64,000 nucleotides of DNA from Micromonospora peucetia (GCF_900091625.1 NZ_FMIC01000002.1:1426001-1490000); one strand, 5' to 3'. Positions 42,308 to 51,113 are shown, numbered from the stretch's first letter. Numbers and translations are program-made. The notes: generated by a model from the letters alone, not told the origin.

Positions 42308-43372
42308 GTGCCAGAAGAAGCCCCGAACCGTTTGAGTAACGAATTTGCCGATTACGCGACGGTCGGCAGTCAAATGGTCGTCGCCGAGGCGATGGGACTG
42401 TTACAGCTACCGCCAACCAACGTCACTCTCGGTGATTTGGGCATCATCGGCGCGGAATGGGAACGCATCCAACGCGACCTGTTCGAGATCTTCCACCTCC
42501 GCGTCGACCCGACGGCACTCAGCGTGCTCACTCCGGCACAACTCGGTCAGTTCATCGCCGACCAGCCGATCAACCGGCCCGGCCCCCAGTTGCGCCTCGC
42601 GGACGGAAGCGGCACCGCGACGTGGCTGGTGCACGGCGCCGACGGCGAGGTGAGCTGGTTCCTCAAGCACCTCGACGGGATCGGGTTGCCGACCCCCCTG
42701 ATCGGTCTGCGCGCCCCCGGCTGGTACGACGAGCCCACGCCCGCGTCGATCGAGGAACTCGCCGCCCGGTACAGCGACCAGGTCCGGGCCGCGCAGCCGA
42801 CGGGCCCCTACCGGCTCGCCGGGTACTGTGCCGGCGCCGTCATCGCCGTCGCGATGGCGAACCTGCTGGAAAGCCAGGGGGAGACGGTCGAACGGATGTT
42901 CTTCATCGACCCGGACCTGCGGCACGAGCCCGCGTCGAGACGCGACGCCGTCATGTTCCGGCTGCACCAGCTCAAGCGCCGTCCCGAACCGGCCGCGCGG
43001 CTGCTGCGCAAACCCGCGACCGAGACGACGCTCGCCCAGGTGCTGGAACGGATGGCCGACCCACGGCCCCATCAGGACCCGGTGGAGCGCGTCCTCTACC
43101 GCGGGCTCGGGGTCGTCGCCGACATGATCGGCCTCACCGGTGGTGACACGCTGACACCGGTCGCCAGCACGGCGACCGCCTGGTTCACCGATTCCTACCT
43201 GACCTCGATCGCCGAGAGCAAGGACAAGGTCATGGCACACCTCGCCACCATGTTCAGCGGCGGCGTCGACATCCGGTACAGCCCCTCACACACGGAGATA
43301 TTCGCGACCACCGAATTCCGTGACTGGCTCATTCAGTATGCCGCAGCGGAAACCCACAACGCCGCCAGATAG
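42308..43372 (+). CDS. Ser-less ACP fused to Cys-type thioesterase
   Basis: This 354-residue protein has an N-terminal carrier-like helical domain (about 15-88) in which the pantetheine Ser position of LGxxS reads LGIIG (Gly48), so it cannot be loaded. The C-terminal thioesterase domain (about 100-345) has the elbow AGYCAGA with Cys174 replacing Ser, a MFFIDPDLRHE strand-Asp, and a C-terminal SPSHTEIF with the active-site His, so the triad Cys-Asp-His is complete. Cys thioesterases of this kind favour transfer to amines or ring closure over hydrolysis. Codon 32 is TTA. It is divergent from the PKS and a strong candidate for chain release. Its 3' end overlaps the opposing LLM gene by 44 bp. 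Confidence 0.85.
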   Translation: MPEEAPNRLSNEFADYATVGSQMVVAEAMGLLQLPPTNVTLGDLGIIGAEWERIQRDLFEIFHLRVDPTALSVLTPAQLGQFIADQPINRPGPQLRLADGSGTATWLVHGADGEVSWFLKHLDGIGLPTPLIGLRAPGWYDEPTPASIEELAARYSDQVRAAQPTGPYRLAGYCAGAVIAVAMANLLESQGETVERMFFIDPDLRHEPASRRDAVMFRLHQLKRRPEPAARLLRKPATETTLAQVLERMADPRPHQDPVERVLYRGLGVVADMIGLTGGDTLTPVASTATAWFTDSYLTSIAESKDKVMAHLATMFSGGVDIRYSPSHTEIFATTEFRDWLIQYAAAETHNAAR

Positions 43373-44393
43373 CCGCCATCTCCCGCAACCCGGCGATTCG
43401 CTCGGCCATTGTTGCGCCGCGGGGCGCAACCGACAGCGTATTGAGACCGGCTGCGGCGTACGCCCGCACCCTGGCCTCGATCCGCGCAGTGGAGCCGAGC
43501 AGGCACGTACGGTCGAGGAATTCGAACGGTACTGCCGCGAGCGCGTCCGGGTCGCCTTCCTGGAACAGTTTCCGCACCTTGTGTGCCGCGTCGCCGTAAC
43601 CGAGCCGCTCGGCCTGTTCGACATAGAAGTTGCGGGCGTTTCCACCCACGCCCAGGAATTGGGCGGCGTACGGCCGCACCTGATTCGCGCACGCCTCCAG
43701 GTCATCACCCATGGCCATTGGCATCGTGGCGACCAGGTCGAACCCGGTTCTGTCGCCCGACGCCCGGTTTCGGCCCGTCGCGATATGCGCGAGGGTCTCC
43801 GCGACGCCCTCCGGCGGCAGGAAGAGCGACAGCGATCCGTCGGCGATCTCCCCGGCCAGTTCCAGATTCTTCGGCCCCAACGCCGCCAGATAGATCGGCA
43901 GGTCGCGCCGTAGCGGGCGCATCGTCAACCGTTGCGGCTCCCCCGGCGCGCCCGGCAGCGGCAGCGTCGTGTGCCGTCCCGCGAACCGGACCGGCCGGCG
44001 GGTCAGTGTCGCGCGGACCACGGCCACGTATTCCCGGGTCCGGGTCAACGGCTGTCCGAAGGGCACCCCGTACCAGCCCTCCGACACCACCGGGCCGGAT
44101 ATTCCCAGCCCCAACCGGAATCTGCCGCCGCTGGCCAGGTCGAGCGTCGCCGCGGTCATCGCAGTCATCGTCGGCGCCCGGGCGGGAATCTGCATGACTG
44201 CGGCGCCCAGGTCGATCCGCTCGGTCTGCGCGGCCAGCCAGCCCAGCAGCGTCGGCACGTCGCTGCTGTACGCCTCGGCGATCCACAGTGCGTCGTACCC
44301 CAACTGGTCCGCCGCCTGTGCCAACGCCAGCAGATCGTCGAGACTGGTCCGGTCGTGCAACGTACCGAGATTCAGTCCGAGCCTCATCGTCAT
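43329..44393 (-). CDS. LLM-class F420-dependent oxidoreductase
   Basis: This 354-residue protein is a bacterial-luciferase-like TIM-barrel enzyme of the coenzyme F420 subgroup: MTMRLGLNLGTLHD at the start, ALWIAEAYSSDVPTLLGWLA near residue 40, GRFRLGLGISGPVVSEGWYG near 100 and PIYLAALGPKNLELAGEIAD near 180. Actinomycete members oxidise or reduce pathway intermediates with F420. ATG 44393 has GGAGGG three nt upstream and overlaps the NRPS stop (ATGA). The 3' end overlaps the convergent ACP-thioesterase gene. In this cluster it could saturate a double bond or oxidise the glycine-derived unit. Confidence 0.88.
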   Translation of the reverse strand: MTMRLGLNLGTLHDRTSLDDLLALAQAADQLGYDALWIAEAYSSDVPTLLGWLAAQTERIDLGAAVMQIPARAPTMTAMTAATLDLASGGRFRLGLGISGPVVSEGWYGVPFGQPLTRTREYVAVVRATLTRRPVRFAGRHTTLPLPGAPGEPQRLTMRPLRRDLPIYLAALGPKNLELAGEIADGSLSLFLPPEGVAETLAHIATGRNRASGDRTGFDLVATMPMAMGDDLEACANQVRPYAAQFLGVGGNARNFYVEQAERLGYGDAAHKVRKLFQEGDPDALAAVPFEFLDRTCLLGSTARIEARVRAYAAAGLNTLSVAPRGATMAERIAGLREMAAIWRRCGFPLRHTE

Positions 44394-47300
44394 GCTCCCT
44401 CCGATTGTTGGCTCAGCACGAATCCGGCCAGCTGCTGCGGTGTCGGTGCCGAGAAGACCGTCGACAACGACACACTCACCCCGGTCGACCTGGTGACCTG
44501 CTGCGCCAGTTTCGCGGCGAGCAGCGAATGACCGCCGCTGCGGAAGAAGTTCGACTGCTCGTGCAACTGCGGCGCCTTCAGAATGCTCCGCCACAACTCC
44601 ACGAACTCACCGACCAGACCATCGGCGACCGGCGCGGCCTCGGCCGAGTGAGCTCTCCGGGCCGCTGTCCGCTGCTCGGCCATTGCGCTCAACGTCGGAT
44701 AGTCCACTTTGTCGTTGCCGGTCGTCGGCATCGCCTCCAGCACCACCACGTCGGTGGGTACCGCGTACGACGCGAGCTGGTCCTTCGCGAAACGCCACAC
44801 GTCGTCGGCGATGTCGGCGCTGGCACCACGCACGAAGGCCACCAGGCCGCCGTCGGCGCTCGGGTCGCCGGCCAGCACCACCGCGGCGGCGCTCACCCGC
44901 GGATGCTGCTCCAGCACCGCCTCCACCTCGCCGAGCTCGATCCGGTGGCCCCGCAGCTTGACCTGGCGGTCGGTACGTCCCCGCAGCTCAAGCGTGCCGT
45001 CGTGGCGCCAGCGGCCGACATCGCCGGTGCGGTAGAACCGGCCCGCACCCCCGAGCTCACCGAACCGCTGCGCCGTCAACTCGGGGCGGCGCAGGTAGCC
45101 GATGGCTACACCGTCGCCGCCGATGCACACCTCGCCCGGCATTCCGGGCGGCTGCGGTCGGCCATCCCCGTCGGCGATCACCACGGTGGTGTTCGCAATC
45201 GGCCGACCCACCGGTACGCCCGCGTCGATGTCGGTGACCAGCGCGCTGGTGGACCAGATCGTCGTCTCGGTCGGCCCGTACACGTTCCACAGCGTGCAGC
45301 CGGTCGCGAGCAGCGCCCGTGCCAGATGCGCCGGCAGCGGTTCACCGCCGCAGAGAACCCGCCGCCCCCGCAGCCGGCCCTTCGCCTCCTGCACCACCAG
45401 CCGCCACGTCGTCGGTGTCGCCTGCAGCACCGACACGTCGTAGCGCTCCACCAGGTCGAGCAGGACCGCGCCGTCGCTGCGGGCGGCATCGTCGGCGACG
45501 ACCACCCGCGCGCCGGCGACGAGGGGCAGGAACACCTCGAGAGCGGAGATGTCGAACGCGAAGGTCGTCAGCCACAGCAGGGCGTCCTGGCTGGTCACGC
45601 CGAGGTCGGTGAGGTAGTGCCGCACCACGTTCGCCAGGTTGGCGTGGCTGATCACCACGCCCTTCGGCAACCCGGTGGAGCCGGAGGTGTAGATGACGTA
45701 CGCCGGGTCGGTCGGTGTCGGCGTCGGTGCCGGCCAGTCCCGCTCGTCCGGATCGGCCGACCCGAGCTCGATCACCCGACAGCCGGCGGGAACTACCCCC
45801 GGCGGCGGCTCATGATCCACCAGGAGCACGCTGACCTGGGCATCCGTGAGCTCGTACGCGAGCCGCGCAGCCGGTTGGTCCGGGTCGAGCGGCAGGTACG
45901 CCGCTCCCGTCTGCCAGATGCCCAACGCGGCCACCGCGCACGGGAAGTCCCGCTCGGCGTAGAGGCCGACGATCGCACCCTTCCCCACCCCCGCCCGGGC
46001 CAACAGCGCGGCGACACCGGCCGTCCGCGCCGCCACGTCACGGTACGTCCATGTCACGCCGTCGCGATCGATGATCGCCGTCGCTTCCGGCTGGGCCGCC
46101 ACCTGCGCGGCGATTCCTTCCGCCACCGTTCTCAACGGACTGTCGACCGCTGTCGCGTTGGCGTCGTCGACCACGGCCCGGTCTGCGGCGCTCCAGATGT
46201 CGAGGCCCCCGACCGGCCGGTCGATCTGAGCCGGCAGTCGTTCCAACACCGCCTCGTACCGCGCCAGCAGCGCGGCGATGTCGTCCGCGTCGTGGACGTC
46301 CGACCCGTAGACCGCCTTCAGCGTGACGCCGTCGCCCTCGCGCATCACGACCAGCTCGATGTCGAGCCGGCTGTGATCGCTGTCGATATCCCACACCTCC
46401 GCCGCCAGTTCGTCCAGGCCGCCGGTCATCGGCTCCGCGGGCGGCCGGTGGTTGAACATGTGGCGGAACGGCGGCACCCACCACGCCGCCTCACTGCGCG
46501 TGTGCGACGTCTCCAGTTCCTCGTACGAGACATCAGCGTGGTCCATCGCGGTGACGAACAACCGCCGGACCTCCCGTACCAACTCCCCGAAAGTGCGCTC
46601 CGGCGCCACATCCACCCGCAACGGCAGGGTGTTCATGTAATAGCCGACCGCCCGCCGCGCCGCGCCGTCCCGTAGGTCGACCGGCACCCCGACCACCACG
46701 TCCCGACCCGCGCCATGGCGCATCAGCAGCACGTAGTACAGCGTCAACAGCACGATGTTGTCGGTTGCGCGGCACGCCCGACGCAGGTCTCGCATGGCGG
46801 TGATCGCAGCCGCGGACAGGCGCCGGGTGACGGCGCCGCCAGCGAACGTCGGCGTCGCCGGGTCCGGCCGGCCGAACTCCAACGCGGCCGGTAGGCCCCG
46901 CAGGTCCGCGAGGTGCCGGTGCCAGAAGTCGAACGCCGCCGCCGTCGGCGCGGCGAGTTCCGGTGCCGGTCCGGGCCCGGCGAGCTCCGCCGGTGGTCGG
47001 CCGTCGGCGAGCATCGCCGGATACAGTGCCGCGAACTCCTCGACCAGTACCGCGGCCGACACCGCATCGACCGCCAGATGGTGCAGGCACAGGCAGATGA
47101 CGTCCCGGTCCGGGCACCGCACCAGGACCGCGCGGACCGGAATGTCCTCGGCCAGGTCGAACGGCCGCCCCGTGGCAGCGCGGCACACCTTGCCGGCCTC
47201 GTCGGCCGCTGCCTCCACCAGTTCGAGCGGCACCGGGGCGGACTCCGCCACCACCCGCGCCGGCAGCCCGTCAACCTCGACGAACCGCGTCCGTAGCGCC

Positions 47301-47452
47301 CGATGCCGCCGCGCCAGCTGATCCAACGTGGCCTGTAGCGCCACGACGTCCAGTCGTTCCGTCGTGACCAGCGTGATCGGCACGTTGTTCACGCCGCTGC
47401 CCGGCAGCAGCCGCTCCAGCGTCCAGAGCGCGTTTTCCTTCACCGACAACAC
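44390..47452 (-). CDS. NRPS: C-A-PCP, predicted glycine module
   Basis: This 1020-residue module has a C domain (about 1-430) with HHLAVDA at 124-130 (final Gly to Ala), an A domain (about 440-930) with IYTSGSTGLPKG and FAFDISALEVF, and a PCP with Ser976 (SGGHSLLA). The specificity residues by eye are D-I-L-Q-L-G-V-I-W, one change from the well-known glycine code DILQLGLIW. GTG 47452 is preferred because GAGGTG lies 6 nt upstream; TTG 47470 is in frame. It precedes and overlaps the LLM gene and is the right end of the cluster. Confidence 0.92.
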   Translation of the reverse strand: MLSVKENALWTLERLLPGSGVNNVPITLVTTERLDVVALQATLDQLARRHRALRTRFVEVDGLPARVVAESAPVPLELVEAAADEAGKVCRAATGRPFDLAEDIPVRAVLVRCPDRDVICLCLHHLAVDAVSAAVLVEEFAALYPAMLADGRPPAELAGPGPAPELAAPTAAAFDFWHRHLADLRGLPAALEFGRPDPATPTFAGGAVTRRLSAAAITAMRDLRRACRATDNIVLLTLYYVLLMRHGAGRDVVVGVPVDLRDGAARRAVGYYMNTLPLRVDVAPERTFGELVREVRRLFVTAMDHADVSYEELETSHTRSEAAWWVPPFRHMFNHRPPAEPMTGGLDELAAEVWDIDSDHSRLDIELVVMREGDGVTLKAVYGSDVHDADDIAALLARYEAVLERLPAQIDRPVGGLDIWSAADRAVVDDANATAVDSPLRTVAEGIAAQVAAQPEATAIIDRDGVTWTYRDVAARTAGVAALLARAGVGKGAIVGLYAERDFPCAVAALGIWQTGAAYLPLDPDQPAARLAYELTDAQVSVLLVDHEPPPGVVPAGCRVIELGSADPDERDWPAPTPTPTDPAYVIYTSGSTGLPKGVVISHANLANVVRHYLTDLGVTSQDALLWLTTFAFDISALEVFLPLVAGARVVVADDAARSDGAVLLDLVERYDVSVLQATPTTWRLVVQEAKGRLRGRRVLCGGEPLPAHLARALLATGCTLWNVYGPTETTIWSTSALVTDIDAGVPVGRPIANTTVVIADGDGRPQPPGMPGEVCIGGDGVAIGYLRRPELTAQRFGELGGAGRFYRTGDVGRWRHDGTLELRGRTDRQVKLRGHRIELGEVEAVLEQHPRVSAAAVVLAGDPSADGGLVAFVRGASADIADDVWRFAKDQLASYAVPTDVVVLEAMPTTGNDKVDYPTLSAMAEQRTAARRAHSAEAAPVADGLVGEFVELWRSILKAPQLHEQSNFFRSGGHSLLAAKLAQQVTRSTGVSVSLSTVFSAPTPQQLAGFVLSQQSEGA

Positions 47453-47937
47453 GGTTTTCACCTCACACAATCGGCGGCGAGGACGTCAGGGCAGTCGTCG
47501 TGACGCGGTACGCCGTTCGCGAGCGCAACGGCGGACGGAGTTACGCCCGGGCGACGACGTGACGACGCGGCCGATCCGGGCAGGCGGAACACTGGGGATT
47601 CCGGCACATGAACCCCCTGAGACACGGCTCTGAGCCGCCCCGCGACGAATGATCTCCGACAGGCTAGCGGCGCATGTCGCGTGGCATCAAGGGCGTGGCG
47701 CCGCAGACGCGACCCCAGTCCACCACTCCCCGGCGGCCCATCGAAGCTTGTCGTAGGCCGGCACTGGTCCAGTAGCGACAGTCGTGGCCTCGTGCGGTAG
47801 CTCCTCGTTGGGGAGTTGGGCCTGGTGGATTGTGGCGACCCGGCCCGAACGTGGCGGCACGGAGGAATTCGCTCCCGGAGGCAACCCGGGGAGTCCGATG
47901 CCGCGTGACTATCTCGAAACGGGGATCGGAGGCCTGG
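47453..47937. other. 485-bp divergent region at the cluster's right border
   Basis: Separates the leftward glycine module from the rightward sigma-factor gene. No clear -35/-10 pair is seen for either. A minus-strand frame at 47687-47884 reads protein-like in part (PNEELPHEATTVATGPVPAY) but has no ribosome site; it may be the end of a lost gene. Confidence 0.45.
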
Positions 47938-48447
47938 ATGGGCGATCGCGACACGGCGTTCGCGGAGTACTTCGCGGCAAGGTCGGACGCGATGCGCGGG
48001 ACCGCGTACCTGCTCTGCGGCGACTGGCACCGGGCGGAGGACCTGGTCCAGACCGCGTTCACCAAGCTCTATCTGGTCTGGAACCGGATCTCGCGGCACG
48101 AGGTGCTCGATGCGTACGTGCGGCAGATCCTGATCCGCACCTTCCTCGACGAGCGAAGGCGGGGCTGGTGGCGGCGGGAGCGGGTGGGCGGGGAGGCCGC
48201 CGAGCGGACGGCACCGCCCGACGCGCCGGAGAACCGGCTGGTGATGCTCCAGGCACTGGCCGCCGTACCGCCACGCCAACGAGCCGTCCTGGTCCTCCGG
48301 TACTGGGAGGACCTTTCGGTCGAGGAGGCCGCGGCAATGCTCGGATGCTCGCCGGGCACGGTGAAGAGCCAGGCCGCCCGTGGCCTGGGCACGCTGCGGA
48401 GCCTCCTGTCACCCACACACAGCGGGATCGAGAAGGGGGCACGATGA
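47938..48447 (+). CDS. SigE-family ECF-type RNA polymerase sigma factor
   Basis: This 169-residue sigma-70-like factor has region 2 (AYLLCGDWHRAEDLVQTAFTK) and region 4 (LAAVPPRQRAVLVLRYWEDL then VEEAAAMLGCSPGTVKSQAA). It matches the SigE family of actinobacteria. ATG 47938 has GGAGG five nt upstream. The stop overlaps the ATG of the next gene (ATGA), the usual arrangement of a sigma factor with a membrane partner. Confidence 0.92.
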   Translation: MGDRDTAFAEYFAARSDAMRGTAYLLCGDWHRAEDLVQTAFTKLYLVWNRISRHEVLDAYVRQILIRTFLDERRRGWWRRERVGGEAAERTAPPDAPENRLVMLQALAAVPPRQRAVLVLRYWEDLSVEEAAAMLGCSPGTVKSQAARGLGTLRSLLSPTHSGIEKGAR

Positions 48448-49289
48448 ACGGAGAAGAGTTGCGGGAGGCGTTGCGCGGCGAGATGTCGGCAACCACCCCG
48501 CCGCCGCCGCTGAGTACGACCGCCATGTTGGGCACCGCCCGACGCGCGCGCAGCCGCCGTCGTACCGTCTGGGCCTGCGCCGGATCGGCGGCGGCAGTTC
48601 TGGCGGTCGTCGGCGTCGCGACGGTCAACCCCCCCGGTGCCGGCGGCTACGGCCCAGCGGGTCCCGCGCCGCAGGCCGTCCCGCATCCCTCGGTCAAGGA
48701 CACCGCGCAGCCGTGGCCCACCGGACCGGACGGCCGCCCGCAGGAGGACCGGACCGCGCGGGCCGGCTCCAGATACGACCAGGGGATCCGCCTGCTCGAC
48801 GAGGTCACTTCTGTCGTGCCCGCCGGTTACACCGCGCCGGAGAACCCGGCGAACCTGCCCGCTGATCGGATGCCGTTTCGGACGCACCAGGCGCAGTTCG
48901 AAGACAAGGTGAACGGCGTCGACGTGTGGAGTTACATGTCCTCAGCCGCCTTGGCGCAGGGGAAGCGGATGGGGCGCCTGCTCGTCGAGGTGCACACCGC
49001 GGGCAACCAGCTTCCGGCCGAGCCGTGCCCGCTGGCCCGCCAGTTCTGGGGCATGCAGGGCGAGTGCCAGGTGGTGAGCGCCGGAGCGGCTCAGGTCGGC
49101 GTGGTGGTCCGGCCGGCCAGGGACGACCGGTTCGACCAGTGGGCGGCCTATCGGCATCCGGACGGTGTGGTGGTGTTCGTCGCGCAGGGCGCGAGCCTCG
49201 ATGACGAGCGGCAGGGCCTGGCCACGCTGCCGTTCTCGGTGCGGCAGCTGGCGGCCCTCGCCGTGAACGAGAGGTTCCACCTTCGGTGA
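48444..49289 (+). CDS. Single-pass membrane protein, putative partner of SigE-type factor
   Basis: This 281-residue protein has an N-terminal cytoplasmic segment (about 1-40) with MLGTARRARSRRRTV, one membrane helix (WACAGSAAAVLAVVGVATV) and an extracytoplasmic domain of about 210 residues with a Pro-rich linker and a Cys pair (EPCPLARQFWGMQGEC). This layout fits an anti-sigma or sensory partner, though no zinc-binding anti-sigma motif is visible. It overlaps the sigma gene by 4 bp. Confidence 0.75.
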   Translation: MNGEELREALRGEMSATTPPPPLSTTAMLGTARRARSRRRTVWACAGSAAAVLAVVGVATVNPPGAGGYGPAGPAPQAVPHPSVKDTAQPWPTGPDGRPQEDRTARAGSRYDQGIRLLDEVTSVVPAGYTAPENPANLPADRMPFRTHQAQFEDKVNGVDVWSYMSSAALAQGKRMGRLLVEVHTAGNQLPAEPCPLARQFWGMQGECQVVSAGAAQVGVVVRPARDDRFDQWAAYRHPDGVVVFVAQGASLDDERQGLATLPFSVRQLAALAVNERFHLR

Positions 49290-49301
49290 GTCGGCATCGA
49301 G

Positions 49302-49338
49302 CGGGCCGCCGGGCCGCGCATCGCGCCCCGGCGGCCCG
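49302..49338. terminator. Bidirectional hairpin terminator
   Basis: CGGGCCGCCGGG and CCCGGCGGCCCG form a perfect 12-bp stem with a 13-nt loop, between the stops of two convergent genes at 49289 and 49345. Confidence 0.7.
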
Positions 49339-49344
49339 TCGTCG

Positions 49345-50577
49345 TCAGCCGTTGGCGATCAGACTGGCGATCTCGTTGTAGATCAGGTGTGCCTTTGCAC
49401 CCTGGTTCGACGGGCAGCCGCCGAGGTGGTGCAGGGCGATCACCCGGTGGCTGGCATTCAGCACCGGCGAGCCCGAGTTGCCGCCGGAGGTGTCACAGCT
49501 GTAGCTGATGTTCCAGGTGTTGTAGTTCGCGTTCTTGACGGTGCACGTCGCGCCGTTCTGGGTGTCCTCGAAGATCGACAGTCGCTTCGGGCTGCCGTCG
49601 CCGTGCCCCGGGATGTACATCCGGGTGCCGGTGGTGGTGGCGGTGGTCGCCAGGTAGAGCGTGCCGAAGCTCTGGATGTTGGCGAAGTTGTTCACCGAGT
49701 ACAGGGTGTAGTCCAGCTGGTTGGAACCACCGCTGCTCACCTTGTAGAGGGTGGCGCCGCTCACCTTGGTGCCGGCGCCCGGGTTGGCGCCGCCACAGGT
49801 GGCGCACTGGTAGTTGAACTGCATCTCGCTGCCGCTGACGGCGGACTGGGTCGAGAAGCAGTGCTTGTTGGTCAGCATGCGGTTCGTGTTGCCGACCCGC
49901 CAGGTGGTGCACATCCCACCGCCGCTGATCAGCAGCCGCGCCACCGCGTTGCCCCGGGCGTACTCGTTGGGGTGGCTGCTCTGGTAGCAGACCGCGTCGC
50001 GGCGGGCGTCGGTGCTGCAGACGGACTGCGTGGAGAAGTTGTGCTGCGCGATCTCCGCGCGGTCGTAGCCGCGCCAGAACCGGTCGATGGTCGCCACGTT
50101 GCCACGGGAGGAGCGGCTGCTGTGCACCGTCACCACCGCGGTGTCGCCCTCCACCGACATCGCCCAGAAGCCGGGCTGCCCGTCGGTGGTGTAGTCCGAG
50201 CCGGTCGCCCGGTTCAGGTAGCGGTCGTACCGGTGGCTCTCCCGGCCGTCGGGGCTCGCCACGGTCACGTAGTCGCCGTGCGCCAGTCGCAGCGCGCTGA
50301 AGTGCACCTTCACGTACGACGCGCCGGGGTGCTGGATGATCTGCGTCCGGCCGTCCCGAGCGGAGGACAGCGCGCCGTCGACGGTACGGAGTTCACCGAC
50401 CGTGGTGACGCCCTCCGCCGAGAACTGATCCGATTCGGGTGCCCGCTCGGAGTGTGGTGCGAGAGGTTGAACCGCGTACGCCTCGGCGGCCGGCACCGAA
50501 AGCAGACTCAGCCCGAGTGTGCAGGCGCCGAGCGCGACCGCCGCCGTTCGCAGGCGACGCATGGCATGTTTCATCAT
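49345..50577 (-). CDS. Secreted trypsin-fold serine protease
   Basis: This 410-residue protein has a signal peptide (MRRLRTAAVALGACTLGLSL, cleavage near AEAYA), a propeptide-like region to about residue 190 and a trypsin-fold domain with the triad His in MLTNKHCFS, Asp in QLDYTLY and Ser in SGGNSGSPV. Cys residues are placed for several disulphides (CTTWR, CATCGG, TCTVK, SYSCDTS). It resembles lysyl-endopeptidase-like extracellular proteases. GGGGAGGAG precedes ATG 50577 directly. Confidence 0.88.
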   Translation of the reverse strand: MMKHAMRRLRTAAVALGACTLGLSLLSVPAAEAYAVQPLAPHSERAPESDQFSAEGVTTVGELRTVDGALSSARDGRTQIIQHPGASYVKVHFSALRLAHGDYVTVASPDGRESHRYDRYLNRATGSDYTTDGQPGFWAMSVEGDTAVVTVHSSRSSRGNVATIDRFWRGYDRAEIAQHNFSTQSVCSTDARRDAVCYQSSHPNEYARGNAVARLLISGGGMCTTWRVGNTNRMLTNKHCFSTQSAVSGSEMQFNYQCATCGGANPGAGTKVSGATLYKVSSGGSNQLDYTLYSVNNFANIQSFGTLYLATTATTTGTRMYIPGHGDGSPKRLSIFEDTQNGATCTVKNANYNTWNISYSCDTSGGNSGSPVLNASHRVIALHHLGGCPSNQGAKAHLIYNEIASLIANG

Positions 50578-50750
50578 CGCTCCTCCCCAGGAACCAGCAC
50601 CCAGAAGTGCTTTCAGCCTTCATACACGAAAGCAAGCAAGACATGCAAGATTATCGATGTCTTGGAATCTGCGGGGCGGTGCGGTCGGGTCGGTCTCCAC
50701 ATTGATCGGTTCCCGTGCGGTCCGCTCGACGCCCGGGCCGGCGGCGCCGG

Positions 50751-51113
50751 TCAGGACCGGCCGGAGCTGATCCGGTCCAGGTGGGGCGCGAGTTCGTCGG
50801 TGATCAGCAGGTCGCGGCGGATCTCGTCGTGCGGGTAGCCGGCCCGGCCCACCATGTGCGCCGCGACGGGCGCGGTGGCGAGTTGGAAGGCGCCGACGAG
50901 CACGAGGGTGGTGATGTCCACGCCGGTACGCAGCCGCAGCGCGCAGCCGAGCATGACGAGCAGCAGGCCGAGCACCTGGGGCTTGGCCGCGGCGTGCATC
51001 CGGGCGAGCAGGTCGGGGAAGCGCACCAGCGCCGCCCCGGCCGCGACGCAGAGCAGCGCACCGGCGATCAGGCAGACGGCGGCGATGACGTCGAGGACGG
51101 CGTCGAGCGTCAC
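50751..51113 (-). CDS. mnhG: Mrp antiporter subunit G
   Basis: This 120-residue membrane protein has three hydrophobic helices and the MnhG/PhaG signature RFPDLLARMHAAAKPQVLG. It is the last gene of the Mrp Na+/H+ antiporter operon. GTG 51113 overlaps the subunit F stop by 4 bp. Confidence 0.9.
   Translation of the reverse strand: MTLDAVLDVIAAVCLIAGALLCVAAGAALVRFPDLLARMHAAAKPQVLGLLLVMLGCALRLRTGVDITTLVLVGAFQLATAPVAAHMVGRAGYPHDEIRRDLLITDELAPHLDRISSGRS

Noticed and set aside
47687..47884. Protein-like minus-strand frame in the sigma-NRPS gap
   Set aside because: Part of the text has natural composition, but there is no ribosome site and I recognise no family, so it is mentioned only as a possible relic.
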